28,891 bases of DNA from Streptomyces albus subsp. albus (GCF_000719865.1 NZ_JOID01000042.1:1-28891), one strand, 5' to 3'. Positions 17,285 through 25,519 are shown, numbered from the stretch's first letter. The notes: generated from the sequence alone by a model not told the origin. A program made the numbers and translations.

Positions 17285-17397
17285 CAGCTATCCGCCAGTT
17301 TTCCAGATTAGCGGTCAGTTGACAATCTGACGAAGCTGCGCCAACGTGGACCCCGGCCGATAGCTGCCAGCTAACTCGCTTACGGGGGAAGCGAGTT
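17285..17397 (-). promoter_or_regulatory. Palindrome-dense promoter region of the XRE-ImmA operon
   Basis: This stretch is markedly less GC-rich than its surroundings. It contains CAGATT (17304-17309) with AATCTG (17324-17329); TAGCTG-C-CAGCTA, a perfect dyad at 17361-17373; CAGCTATC (17285-17292) matched by its inverse GATAGCTG (17359-17366); and AACTCGCTT (17373-17381) with AAGCGAGTT (17389-17397) around a seven-base spacer. On the minus strand TTCGTC and TAATCT, 18 bases apart, could be the promoter. A TTGACA hexamer also occurs on the plus strand (17319-17324) but no plus-strand gene follows. Binding by the XRE protein is inferred. Confidence 0.6.
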
Positions 17398-17508
17398 GGC
17401 GGCCTGTCGAGTCGGCCTGGCCCGGTATCGGGGGGATCGGTCCCGGGCCGGGCCGGGCGGTACTCACCCGCCCGGCCCAGCAGGGAAAGACGGGGGCAGC
17501 GGGGGAGA

Positions 17509-17541
17509 CCCGCCCGGTCTGCAGGGGGCAGACCGGGCGGG
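17509..17541. terminator. Strong hairpin terminator
   Basis: Perfect 14-base arms CCCGCCCGGTCTGC (17509-17522) and GCAGACCGGGCGGG (17528-17541) around a five-base loop, 83 bases past the stop of the minus-strand membrane protein gene. It should separate that gene from the XRE operon further along. Confidence 0.8.
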
Positions 17542-17623
17542 CCCCCCGCACTCTCGACCCCGCACGCTCCCTCACTGCTCCCAACGCACCGTCAGACGCC
17601 GGGTGCCGGCCGGCCGTGCCGTG

Positions 17624-18796
17624 TCAGCCGGTCTTGCTGAGCCTGCGATAGGCGGATGCCACCTTGGTGAGCCAGACGATCTCCGCGGTGAGGTTGTCCG
17701 TGTCGCGGTCCTCGAAGCCGCCCCCCGCGTCCTTGTTGTCGTCGGGGATGGTGCCGGCGCGCTTGGCCCGCAGGGCCTGCCGGATCTGCGCCGCCTCGGC
17801 GAACGCCTGCCGGGACTCCTCGCTCTCCCCGGAGCCCGCACCGCCCGGGCCGTGGGGCGTGCCGCCGGACGTGCGCTCGATATAGGGACGCAGGTCCCGC
17901 CAGCCGTCGCGGATCTCGATGACCCGCCGGTGCAGGCGGTAGTTGAGGTCGGAGACCGAGGCGGCGCCGGACGGCTCCAGGACGATGTCCGGCGAGGACT
18001 CGTACAGATCCCGCCAGAGCGGATAGAGCGCCCGGTACGACCGGTAGCCGCGCACCCACTCCACCATCCTGGCGACCGGGCTGCCCCAGGTGGGGACGGT
18101 CAGGCTGAGGGAGAGGACGAAGATTCCGGCCGCGCTGAAGACGTTGGAGGCGAGCTGCCAGACGCCGATGTCGATCCCGTTCGCGGCGGTGAGGATGTTG
18201 ACCGTGCGGGCGGAGCAGTAGAGAAAGAGGATCACCGCGGCGACACGCAGCATCCGCAGGGCCTGCCGCAGCGAGTCGTTGTCGGTCATCCGGGCGTAGC
18301 GGCCGCACTGGCGGAAGATGGTCACGCACGGCACCGCCTGGGAGACGATGAAGAACAACAGGTAGGTGAGCACCAGCGGTTGGCCGCTGCCGGTGTTGAA
18401 GTCCGTCGCCGGCCGGCCGGGGCCGCCGGCGATGAAGAACAGGGCGATCAGCAGCGCGTTGAGGGCGATGCCGGCCGTCAGCCAGGAGCGGGTCCTCCAG
18501 ACCGCCTCCTCGGCGTCGGTCGCCCAGCGCAGCAGGATGATCTGCGCGCTGACGCAGAAGGCCACCGCCGACACGTGCATCACCAGGATGGCGAGGTTGC
18601 CGACGCCGAGGAAGCTGTCGCTCCCCATGGCGACGGCACCCATCGTGAAGGTGAGGCACTGGAACAGCAGGGTGACCATCAGCGTGCGGTAGGTGGTGTC
18701 CCGCCAGCTGCGCCGGACCTGGAAGAGCCGGTAGGTGAGCGCGGCGTAGGAGGAGAGCGCCGCGATGACGAAGCAGAGGGTTCTGACGCTGTTCAC
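17624..18796 (-). CDS. Seven-helix membrane protein, MAB_1171c-like putative transporter
   Basis: A 390-residue integral membrane protein. About seven hydrophobic segments occupy residues 5-232 (among them LMVTLLFQCLTFTMGAVAM, LAILVMHVSAVAFCVSAQII, LVLTYLLFFIVSQAVPCVTI and SAAGIFVLSLSLTV). They are followed by a soluble ~155-residue C-terminal domain (YRSYRALYPLWRDLYES, LNYRLHRRVIEIRDGWRDLR, RQAFAEAAQIRQALRAK). The architecture and the XRE/ImmA neighbours recall the actinobacterial family named MAB_1171c putative transporter; that assignment is from memory and transport is not demonstrated. GTG 18796 is preceded by GGGGG at reasonable spacing. The C-terminal domain could sense or pass on a signal to the adjacent regulator pair (inference). 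Confidence 0.75.
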   Translation of the reverse strand: MNSVRTLCFVIAALSSYAALTYRLFQVRRSWRDTTYRTLMVTLLFQCLTFTMGAVAMGSDSFLGVGNLAILVMHVSAVAFCVSAQIILLRWATDAEEAVWRTRSWLTAGIALNALLIALFFIAGGPGRPATDFNTGSGQPLVLTYLLFFIVSQAVPCVTIFRQCGRYARMTDNDSLRQALRMLRVAAVILFLYCSARTVNILTAANGIDIGVWQLASNVFSAAGIFVLSLSLTVPTWGSPVARMVEWVRGYRSYRALYPLWRDLYESSPDIVLEPSGAASVSDLNYRLHRRVIEIRDGWRDLRPYIERTSGGTPHGPGGAGSGESEESRQAFAEAAQIRQALRAKRAGTIPDDNKDAGGGFEDRDTDNLTAEIVWLTKVASAYRRLSKTG

Positions 18797-18901
18797 GGAC
18801 GTGATCCCCCGGTTGCTGCCGCGCTGACGCGCAGCACGGACGGACTGGTCGGACGGGCTGGTGGACGGGTTGGCCGGTGGCCGGACCGGCGGCCGGCCGG
18901 G

Positions 18902-19633
18902 CTAGTCGCCGGCCCCGCCCACGGGAACCGTGAGCCCGATGCCCTCGGCCGCCACGGCGACGGCGTAGTCGAAGAACGCGGACTCGTCCCTGACGCTGTC
19001 ATGGGTGCGGCTGAAGACCTGGAACACCAGCAGCCCGATCAGGCTGCTCCACAGCACGATGCCGCGCTCGATGACGTCCGAGAACGGAGCCGGCGGCGTA
19101 CCGCCGAAGACCTGTACGGCCTCCGGCAGAAGCAGCGGCGGCCCGGGCACCTCCCGGCGGGGCGGGGCCAGTTCACCGGCCTCCAGGGCCGACCGCACGA
19201 TCCCGGCCAGCACCGCGGGGGTGCGCGCGGCGGGCGGGACGGTGTCCTGCGGGGCGTGATAGCCCGGCACGGGCGAGCCGTAGATCAGCGTGAACTCGCC
19301 GGTGTTGGCGAAGGACCACTCCCGCAGCGCGCGCGTCACGGCGAGGAGCCGCGCCGCCGCCGTGGCCCCGGCCTCCCGGGCGGCTTCGTCGGCCAGCTCC
19401 ATCGCGGCGGCGGACGCGTTGTAGGCGTCGATGACGAGGGCGGTCAGCAGATCGTCCCGATGCGGGAAGACGGCTTCCACCTCGCCGACGGTGAAACCGC
19501 CGGCCCGGGCCACGGCATCCGGGGAGAGCCCTCCGGCGCCCAGGTCCACCAGCAGTTGGCGCGCAGTGGACTTGAGGGCCGCCTCCGTCGTTCCGCTGTT
19601 CTCGTCGGTGGTGCTCGTTCCGGAAACATCCAT
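18902..19633 (-). CDS. TetR/AcrR-family transcriptional regulator
   Basis: A 243-residue regulator with an N-terminal TetR HTH (about 18-65: ARQLLVDLGAGGLSPDAVAR, then GFTVGEVEAVFPHRDDLLTA) and a ligand-binding C-terminal region with the WHG-like features FANTGEFTLIYGSPVPGY. The first HTH helix region departs from the usual TxxxIA pattern. ATG 19633 is preferred over an upstream GTG, since the fold begins shortly after it and the DNA before it looks like a promoter. It is divergent from the flavin monooxygenase gene, the usual arrangement for a local repressor. Confidence 0.85.
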   Translation of the reverse strand: MDVSGTSTTDENSGTTEAALKSTARQLLVDLGAGGLSPDAVARAGGFTVGEVEAVFPHRDDLLTALVIDAYNASAAAMELADEAAREAGATAAARLLAVTRALREWSFANTGEFTLIYGSPVPGYHAPQDTVPPAARTPAVLAGIVRSALEAGELAPPRREVPGPPLLLPEAVQVFGGTPPAPFSDVIERGIVLWSSLIGLLVFQVFSRTHDSVRDESAFFDYAVAVAAEGIGLTVPVGGAGD

Positions 19634-19669
19634 GGCCGAACCGTAGCGGTCGGTTATCGCCGCCCAGAA
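19634..19669 (-). promoter_or_regulatory. Promoter and dyad at the TetR gene start
   Basis: On the minus strand TACGGT (19645-19640) lies six bases before the ATG, with TTCTGG (19669-19664) 18 bases upstream of it, so the transcript may begin at or next to the start codon. AACCG (19639-19643) and CGGTT (19651-19655) form a dyad across the -10, suited to self-repression. Confidence 0.5.
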
Positions 19670-19806
19670 GTCCGGTCGCGCGAGCGCCCGGGGCGTGCGT
19701 TGTGATCCGGCCACGTCCCGGTGGCGAGATCAGGTGTCTCTGCGGAGTTGAGCAATCACGGAGGCGACGTCCCCGGCCCCTCGACGCAGACTCACCTGGA
19801 GACCCG

Positions 19807-19823
19807 GTGATCCACGGGATCAC
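19807..19823 (+). promoter_or_regulatory. Operator-like inverted repeat before the flavin monooxygenase gene
   Basis: GTGATC-CACGG-GATCAC is a perfect 6+5+6 dyad 30 bases upstream of the GTG start. Another GTGATC half-site is at 19702-19707 with an inverted GATCA about 20 bases further on. The divergent TetR regulator is the likely binder (inference). Confidence 0.5.
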
Positions 19824-19852
19824 GGAATCGTCATGAAGGTGGGTGCGTAGGC

Positions 19853-21223
19853 GTGCTCGGTAGGCATGCGGTCGTCATCGGAGGCTCCATAGCCGGCCTC
19901 ACCGCCGCTGGCACGCTGGCCAGCAGGTTCGAGAGAGTGACCGTCCTCGACCGGGACGAGCTCCCCGCCGACGCGCGGAACCGGAAGGGCGTACCGCAGG
20001 CCCGTCACGGCCATGCCCTGCTCATCGGCGGACGCCTGGCCCTCGAGAAGGTGTTTCCCGGACTCACCGCCGAGTTGACGGCGAGCGGCGCGGTTCCCTG
20101 GGACCCCGGCAACGACCTGATGTTCCACCAGATGGGCGCCTTCCGTATCCCGTACTCCACGGGGATGCTCGGGGTGAGCCTCACTCGTGCCTTCCTGGAG
20201 TACTCGCTGCGCCGACGGGTGACCGCTCTGTCCAACGCCGAACTGCGGGGCGGCGCGTCGGTCACCGGTGTCACCGGTGTCACCGGCCGGGTGACGGGCG
20301 TCGAACTCGACACCGGTGAGGTGATCCGGGCCGACCTGGTCGTGGACGCGACAGGGCGGAGTGACCGGGGGGACCGCTGGCTGGAGCAGGTCGGCAGCTC
20401 CCCGCCCGAGGTCGACACGGTGAAGATCGACGTCGGCTATACCAGCCGCCTGCTGCACCGTCTGCCCGGAGACCAGGTGACGGAGCAGGGTGGCCTGATC
20501 TACCTGATGGCCTCGATCTCCCCGAACGACAAGCGGGCCGCGGCGGCCTTCGCCGTCGAGGGGGACCGCTGGCTCGTCACTCTGGGCGGCTGGCACCGCA
20601 CCTACGCGCCCACCGACCCCGCCGGCTTCACCGAGTTCGCCCGCGGACTCCCCGTCTCCCACATGGCGGACCTCCTGGCCCGGTCCGAACCGGTGGACGA
20701 CAGCAACGCCCTGCGCTACACCTACCCGCACGCCCGGCGCCGCTTCTTCGAACGCCTGGACCGGCCGCCGGCGGGCTATGTGGCGATCGGCGACGCCGTG
20801 TGCAGCTTCAACCCCCTGTACGGGCAGGGAATGACGGTCGCCATCCTGGAGGCGCTCGAACTCGGCGAGTGCCTCGACAGCGCCGGCGGCCCGACCGCCG
20901 CGATGACGCGCAAGTACTTCCGCGCCGTGGGCAAGCTGCTGGAGATGCCGTGGCGCATCGCGACCGCGGGCGACTTCATGTTCCCGGAGACCGTGGGACC
21001 CAAAGCCTTTGGCACCGACCTCGCCAACTGGTACGTCGGCCGTGTCACCCGCGCCAGTCACACCTCGGTGGACGTGCACCGTGTGATGCTGGAGGTCCAG
21101 CAGATGCTCGCTCCGCCGTCGAGGCTCATGCGGCCGACGGTCATCGCCCGTTCGCTGCGCGCCGCCCGCAAGTCACCTGCCGTGACCTCGCCCAGCCCCC
21201 GTGCGCGAGCCCCCCTTCCGTGA
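19853..21223 (+). CDS. FAD-dependent monooxygenase, MonCI/Lsd18-epoxidase-like
   Basis: A 456-residue flavoprotein. The FAD-binding Rossmann motif GGSIAGLTAAG lies at about 9-19, the dinucleotide-family segment RKGVPQARHGHALLIGGR at about 46-63, and the second FAD motif GDAVCSFNPLYGQGM around Asp314. RKGVPQARH and the GDA-FNPxYGxGM ending recall the polyether epoxidases MonCI and Lsd18, but the same family also works in other tailoring pathways, so epoxidation is inferred. A nine-base unit is repeated three times (about 20260-20286), giving VTGVTGVTG in a surface region. GTG 19853 follows the purine-rich GAAGGTGGG. It is probably first in an operon with the SnoaL-like and LLM genes and is divergent from TetR. 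Confidence 0.85.
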   Translation: MLGRHAVVIGGSIAGLTAAGTLASRFERVTVLDRDELPADARNRKGVPQARHGHALLIGGRLALEKVFPGLTAELTASGAVPWDPGNDLMFHQMGAFRIPYSTGMLGVSLTRAFLEYSLRRRVTALSNAELRGGASVTGVTGVTGRVTGVELDTGEVIRADLVVDATGRSDRGDRWLEQVGSSPPEVDTVKIDVGYTSRLLHRLPGDQVTEQGGLIYLMASISPNDKRAAAAFAVEGDRWLVTLGGWHRTYAPTDPAGFTEFARGLPVSHMADLLARSEPVDDSNALRYTYPHARRRFFERLDRPPAGYVAIGDAVCSFNPLYGQGMTVAILEALELGECLDSAGGPTAAMTRKYFRAVGKLLEMPWRIATAGDFMFPETVGPKAFGTDLANWYVGRVTRASHTSVDVHRVMLEVQQMLAPPSRLMRPTVIARSLRAARKSPAVTSPSPRARAPLP

Positions 21224-21374
21224 CCCGTCCGAGCCGCTCCCGGCGCGGCGCGCCCATTCGTTCGCGGCCCCCGGCCGCCGGGATGCGGCCGCCGGGGCGC
21301 GAGCCGGCCGCCGGCACCGTTCACGGCCGGGCACGGGACAGATCCCCTCACCACCGAGAATCACTGGAGGAACC

Positions 21375-21788
21375 ATGCCGGAACTGCCCATCGACACGGT
21401 GAAGCGCCTGTACGCGGGCCTGTCCGCGTTCGACATCGACAGCGTGCTGGCCACCTGCGACCCGAGCGTCGAGATCGTCGCCCCGAAGTCGCTGCCGTGG
21501 TCCAAGGGCGAGTACAAGGGGCTCGACGGGGCCGCCGCGTACTTCGCCAGCGCTCTGACGCACCTGGACCAGGCCAACTTCGACTTCGAGGAACTGCTTC
21601 CGTCCGGCGACTGGGTCACCGCGTTCGGCTGGTGGAGCGGGCGCTTCAAGGAGAGCGGCAACGAGTTCAACGTCCGCTTCGTTCACTTCTGGCACATCCG
21701 CGACGAAAAGGTGGTCCGGGCCGAGGGGATCTCGGACACGGTGCCGATCGCGACCGCCGGCGGAACGCTCGTACCCGCCGGAAACTGA
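21375..21788 (+). CDS. SnoaL-like / NTF2-fold protein
   Basis: A 137-residue single-domain protein of the ketosteroid isomerase/SnoaL/NTF2 superfamily: an N-terminal helix pair (DTVKRLYAGLSAFDIDSVLA), the cone-fold strand CDPSVEIVAP, the Y-x-GLDGAAAYFA helix and the C-terminal strands FVHFWHIRDEKVVRAEG. Members act as isomerases, polyketide cyclases, epoxide hydrolases or hydroxylases, so the fold alone does not set the reaction. The position right after a MonCI-like flavin enzyme makes an epoxide-opening or cyclisation role worth testing. GGAGG ends four bases before ATG 21375. The next gene begins 51 bases downstream. Confidence 0.85.
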   Translation: MPELPIDTVKRLYAGLSAFDIDSVLATCDPSVEIVAPKSLPWSKGEYKGLDGAAAYFASALTHLDQANFDFEELLPSGDWVTAFGWWSGRFKESGNEFNVRFVHFWHIRDEKVVRAEGISDTVPIATAGGTLVPAGN

Positions 21789-21839
21789 CCCGGCCCCGGT
21801 GGCCCGGCCGACCCGTCCGTCCCGACCTGGGGAGTGCGC

Positions 21840-22706
21840 GTGAAGTTCGGTGTGTCGACGATGGTGACCGACGAGGGGATCGGACCCGCACAGTTGGGCC
21901 GGTCCCTGGAGGAACGCGGATTCGAGTCGCTGTTTGTCGGCGAGCACACACACATCCCGGTGAAGCGGGAGACCCCGTGGCCGGGTGGCGGGGAACTGGG
22001 GCGCGATCTCTACCGCACCCTGGACCCCGTGGTGTCCCTCACCGCGGCAGCGATGGTGACCGAACGCCTGATCCTGGGCGGGGGTGTCTTCCAGGCCACC
22101 CAGCGCGACCCGATCATCCTGGCCAAGGAGATCGCCTCGCTCGACCTGGTGTCGGGCGGCCGCGTGGTCGCCGGTGTGGGCGCGGGATGGAACCGTGAGG
22201 AGATCCGCAACCACGGGACCGACCCGAGGACGCGCATGGCACTGCTGCGTGAGCGCGTCCTTGCCATGAAGGCCCTCTGGACGCAGGACGAGGCCGAGTT
22301 CCACGGTGACTTCGTCTCCTTCGACCCGGTGTTCTCCTGGCCCAAGCCCGTCCAGCGTCCGCATCCGGCGATCATGGTGGGCGGCAACCATCCGGCCGCG
22401 GTCGAGCGGGTCCTGGACTTCGGCGACGACTGGGGACTCATCTGGCTGCCGATGATGCTGGAGAGCGAGACCGGTCTCGCCGGCCTCGTCGCCGACTTCC
22501 GGCGTCGCGCCGAGGAGAAGGGCCGCGGATACATTCCGGTGACCGCCTTTCAGGTTCCACCGGACGCCGAGGTGGTCGAGTCGATCGCCGCGGCGGGCGT
22601 GGACCGCGTCCTCTTCACATTGGACACCGCTCCCGAAGCGGAGACGCTGCGCAGCCTGGACGCGATGACGAAGCTGACCGGCGGCCCGGCTCGGGCCGGA
22701 GCCTGA
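21840..22706 (+). CDS. LLM-class, probably F420-dependent, oxidoreductase
   Basis: A 288-residue luciferase-like TIM-barrel enzyme. It starts MKFGVSTMVTDEG and has the characteristic GFESLFVGEHTHIPV, the substrate/cofactor segment VSLTAAAMVTERLILGGGV, the SGGRVVAGVGAGWNREE turn and the repeated IMVGGNHPAAVERVLDFGDDW. Sequence style fits the actinobacterial F420-dependent LLM group rather than FMN luciferases; cofactor and substrate are inferred. GTG 21840 is chosen because GGGGAG (21829-21834) is five bases away and the fold starts there; GTG 21834 overlaps that ribosome site. It is likely the last gene of the flavin-SnoaL operon, with a terminator hairpin 39 bases after its stop. Confidence 0.87.
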   Translation: MKFGVSTMVTDEGIGPAQLGRSLEERGFESLFVGEHTHIPVKRETPWPGGGELGRDLYRTLDPVVSLTAAAMVTERLILGGGVFQATQRDPIILAKEIASLDLVSGGRVVAGVGAGWNREEIRNHGTDPRTRMALLRERVLAMKALWTQDEAEFHGDFVSFDPVFSWPKPVQRPHPAIMVGGNHPAAVERVLDFGDDWGLIWLPMMLESETGLAGLVADFRRRAEEKGRGYIPVTAFQVPPDAEVVESIAAAGVDRVLFTLDTAPEAETLRSLDAMTKLTGGPARAGA

Positions 22707-22744
22707 GCGGCGCATCGGGCGGGGCTCGCCTGGCCGCCGCCCCG

Positions 22745-22775
22745 CGGACGAGTCCGCCGGCGGCGGACTCGTCCG
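22745..22775 (+). terminator. Perfect hairpin after the LLM gene
   Basis: Arms of 14 bases (22745-22758 and 22762-22775) pair perfectly around a three-base loop GGC, 39 bases past the stop codon. This is a strong factor-independent-type stem, without a T run. Confidence 0.8.
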
Positions 22776-23281
22776 GTCGCGGGCGGCGGACAGGCGGTGG
22801 CGTACCCCGTGCGGGCGCGAGCGGGGGCGGGAAGGTCTCGCGGCTCCGCGGCCGCGCCGCCGGAACGGCACGGGCTTGCCCGGACGGACGGCTCCGGACC
22901 CGGCGAGCATCCAGGTCTCCGGCCTCCGGGTGAGGCCGGCGGGCCGGACCCGGTCCGCGCCGGAGAGGTGCTCCGACCGGTCCGCCTCGGGCGTGCTCCG
23001 CGCGAGCGGCCGCACCATCCCGGTCCGGCCGCCGGCTCGCCACCGGCCCGGTGCCTGCCCGCAGGGTCCGCGGCGGCCGCCTCCCTCGTCATCGCCGGAT
23101 CGCCGGCCCGTACGCGGCCGGCCGTCCGGTCGTTCCCATCGTTCCGTGCGGCCCGGCGCGGTGATCGGGTCATGCGGCACGAGAGTGAACCCGGCCCCGT
23201 CCGGGCCCGCGGCGGTGGGCGGCGAAAGTCCTCGCGGCGGGCCGTTCCGCGCCGGTACGCAGGCGGTGAGCAATGTCAGCG
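22776..23281. other. Intergenic stretch without a recognisable gene
   Basis: About 500 bases between the LLM terminator and the promoter of the SARP gene. Frames on both strands give only Arg/Pro/Ala-rich noise. No repeat or RNA gene was recognised. Confidence 0.6.
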
Positions 23282-23310
23282 GTGACAGGTGAGCAAGCAA
23301 TGGATACTTT
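23282..23310 (+). promoter_or_regulatory. Probable promoter of the SARP gene
   Basis: GTGACA (23282-23287) and TACTTT (23305-23310), 17 bases apart, lie in a locally A/T-richer patch. A start here would give a leader of about 170 bases before ATG 23486. Confidence 0.5.
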
Positions 23311-23485
23311 GTTCCACGCTGCTGCTGCGGGGCCGGTGATGACGGTGCTCCACCGGTCGATGTGCGGACGAACAGGGCTTGACCGAAGGCGTGTACGCGA
23401 TGTGGAGGTAGGCAGCTCGTCCTCGTGGTGAGCCAGTGCTGCACATGTTTTGTCCGAAGGTCAACGGCCGTCAGACGGGGGGAAC

Positions 23486-25519
23486 ATGCGGCTGGAACTG
23501 TTGGGTTCGGTGCGGGCGTGGTGCGACGAGGCGGAGGTCCCGCTCGGGCCACCGAAGCAGCGCGCCGTGGTCGGCGTCCTCGCGAGCCGTGTCAACGAGA
23601 TCGTGGGCGTCGAGGAGATCGTGGACGCGGTGTGGGGCAGCGCTGTTCCGCAGACCGCGGCCAACGGAGTGCACACCTACGTCGCCGGTCTCCGCCGTGC
23701 CCTCGAACCCGGCCGCGGGCGGCGTGCGTCGGGCGGCGTTCTCACCTCCTCGGGAGGCGGCTACGCCCTGTGCCTCGACCCCGATCGTGTCGACGTCGCC
23801 GTCTTCGAGCGGCACCACGCCGAGGCGCGGCGCCTGCACGGCCAGGGGCGTGCCCAGGAGGCACTGCGGGAGTTCGACACCGCGCTGGGGCTGTGGCGGG
23901 GGGACGCGTACGCCAACGTTCCCGGTCCGTTCGCCGAGATGGAGCGCACCAGGCTCGCGGAGCTGCGCCTGACCGCCGTCGAGGAGTGGGCCGCCGACAT
24001 GCTGGCCGTCGGCCGGCACACGGAGGCGGTTCCCGTGCTCTCCAACCTGGTCGCCAGGGAACCGCTGCGCGAACGGCTGCGCTGGTTCCTGATGCTGAGC
24101 CTGTACCGCAGCGGACGCCGGGCGCACGCGCTGGGCGTGTACCGAGAGACCCGCAGCCTGCTCAGCGAGGAACTCGGGCTGGAGCCGGGAATCGAACTCC
24201 AGTCCCTGCACGCCCGGATTCTCGCCGGGGATCAGGACCTCGTCTCCCGGGCACCGGACATCGCGGCCGGGCACGAGGGCCGCCGGACGGCCGCCCCCGC
24301 CGAGGCCGCACCGGCCCCCGTGCACGAGCCGGCCGTGCGCCCCGCCCAGCTTCCGTACAGCGCCCGCGGGTTCGTCGGCCGCGTGGAAGAACTGGCACAG
24401 CTGGAGTCCCTCACCGCCCAGGGCGGCGGAGGCCTCGAGATGCGCCCGACCCTGGTGGTCGTCGAGGGCGCGCCGGGTGTCGGCAAGTCGACGCTCGTGC
24501 TGCACGCGGCGCGTCAGCTCGGCGACCGGTTCCCGGACGGGCAGCTCTACGTGGACCTGTACGGGGCGGCCTCGCGGCAGAGGACCCTGAGCGCCATGGA
24601 CGCCCTGGCGCAGCTGCTGCGCAGTCTGGGCGTGGCGAAGCCGGACCTTCCCGAGGACCTCGCGGGACGTACGTCGCTGTACCGCAGCATGCTGCACGGC
24701 AAGCGGGTGCTGGTGGTGCTGGACGACGCCGTGAACGCGGAACAGGTGCGCCCGCTCATTCCCGGCGGACCGGCGTGCGTGCTGGTCACCAGCCGGCGCG
24801 TCCAGCGCGGTCTGGTGGTCCGGGACGGCGCGTACCGCATCGCGCTCAAGCCGTTGTCTCCGGCCGAGTCCGTGAAGCTGATCACCTATCTGATCGGCGC
24901 GGGACGGGTGGAGGGCCAGTGGGAGGCCGCGGCCCAGCTCGCCGAGATGTGCGGGCACCTGCCACTGGCGGTGCGGATCGCCGCCGAGAGCCTGGCCGGG
25001 CGCCCCCGGCTGACGCTGGCCAACATGGCGCAGCAGCACGCGGCCGAGGAAGGCCGTCTCGACCGGCTCGCCGTCGAGGACGACGTGGCGGCGAGTCTCC
25101 GGGCGGCGTTCGACGTGGCCTACGACGCGCTTCCGGCGGACGGGGCACGGCTCTTCCGGCTCCTCGGGCTCCACCACAGCGGGGTGATCACGGTCGCCGT
25201 CGCCGCCGCGCTCATGGGCAGCGACCTCGCCCGTGCGGAGCAGGTGCTGGGTGTGCTCACCGACAACCACCTGCTGGAGGAGACCGGGGACGGCACGTTC
25301 CGTTTCCAGAACCTTCTGGGCATTTACGCGGCCGAGTGCGCCGAGCAGGAGCCCGCCCGGCACCGTACCGCCGCCCTGGCGCGATTGCTCCATGCCAGTC
25401 AATTCCCTTCGGATTCGGCTCGGTCATCGATAGCGATCGCTCCCGCACCGGTGTTGATCGGCCGGTCGGGCTGCAGACGGAGCCCATATCGCAGTATCGG
25501 CGACGCCCCCCACGAATAA
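23486..25519 (+). CDS. SARP-family pathway activator with NB-ARC ATPase domain, no TPR region
   Basis: A 677-residue regulator of the AfsR/SARP type. The OmpR-like winged helix (about 1-95) includes PPKQRAVVGVLASRVNEIVG and NGVHTYVAGLRRALEP. The bacterial transcriptional activation domain (about 100-255) ends in SEELGLEPGIELQSLH. After an Ala/Pro linker comes the NB-ARC ATPase with Walker A GAPGVGKST at 328-336, Walker B VLVVLDDA with Asp413-Asp414, and MCGHLPLAVRIAAESLAGRP. AfsR itself continues into TPR repeats; here the protein stops soon after the winged-helix part of the ARC module, and the last ~40 residues look unlike family sequence. The start follows GGGGGGA. It lies 93 bases upstream of the polyketide synthase gene on the same strand and probably activates it. 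Confidence 0.9.
   Translation: MRLELLGSVRAWCDEAEVPLGPPKQRAVVGVLASRVNEIVGVEEIVDAVWGSAVPQTAANGVHTYVAGLRRALEPGRGRRASGGVLTSSGGGYALCLDPDRVDVAVFERHHAEARRLHGQGRAQEALREFDTALGLWRGDAYANVPGPFAEMERTRLAELRLTAVEEWAADMLAVGRHTEAVPVLSNLVAREPLRERLRWFLMLSLYRSGRRAHALGVYRETRSLLSEELGLEPGIELQSLHARILAGDQDLVSRAPDIAAGHEGRRTAAPAEAAPAPVHEPAVRPAQLPYSARGFVGRVEELAQLESLTAQGGGGLEMRPTLVVVEGAPGVGKSTLVLHAARQLGDRFPDGQLYVDLYGAASRQRTLSAMDALAQLLRSLGVAKPDLPEDLAGRTSLYRSMLHGKRVLVVLDDAVNAEQVRPLIPGGPACVLVTSRRVQRGLVVRDGAYRIALKPLSPAESVKLITYLIGAGRVEGQWEAAAQLAEMCGHLPLAVRIAAESLAGRPRLTLANMAQQHAAEEGRLDRLAVEDDVAASLRAAFDVAYDALPADGARLFRLLGLHHSGVITVAVAAALMGSDLARAEQVLGVLTDNHLLEETGDGTFRFQNLLGIYAAECAEQEPARHRTAALARLLHASQFPSDSARSSIAIAPAPVLIGRSGCRRSPYRSIGDAPHE

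Noticed and set aside
17319..17347. Plus-strand TTGACA as a promoter
   Set aside because: No plausible -10 at 17 bases and no plus-strand gene downstream; the hexamer is more likely part of the minus-strand regulatory dyads.
17396..19705. A 769-codon plus-strand frame across the membrane protein and TetR genes
   Set aside because: It spans two real minus-strand genes and the gap between them, and reads as low-complexity Gly/Arg/Asp sequence.
22550..23173. A 207-codon minus-strand frame and other frames between the LLM and SARP genes
   Set aside because: Composition is Arg/Pro/Ala noise, with overlap into the LLM gene and no ribosome site or motif.
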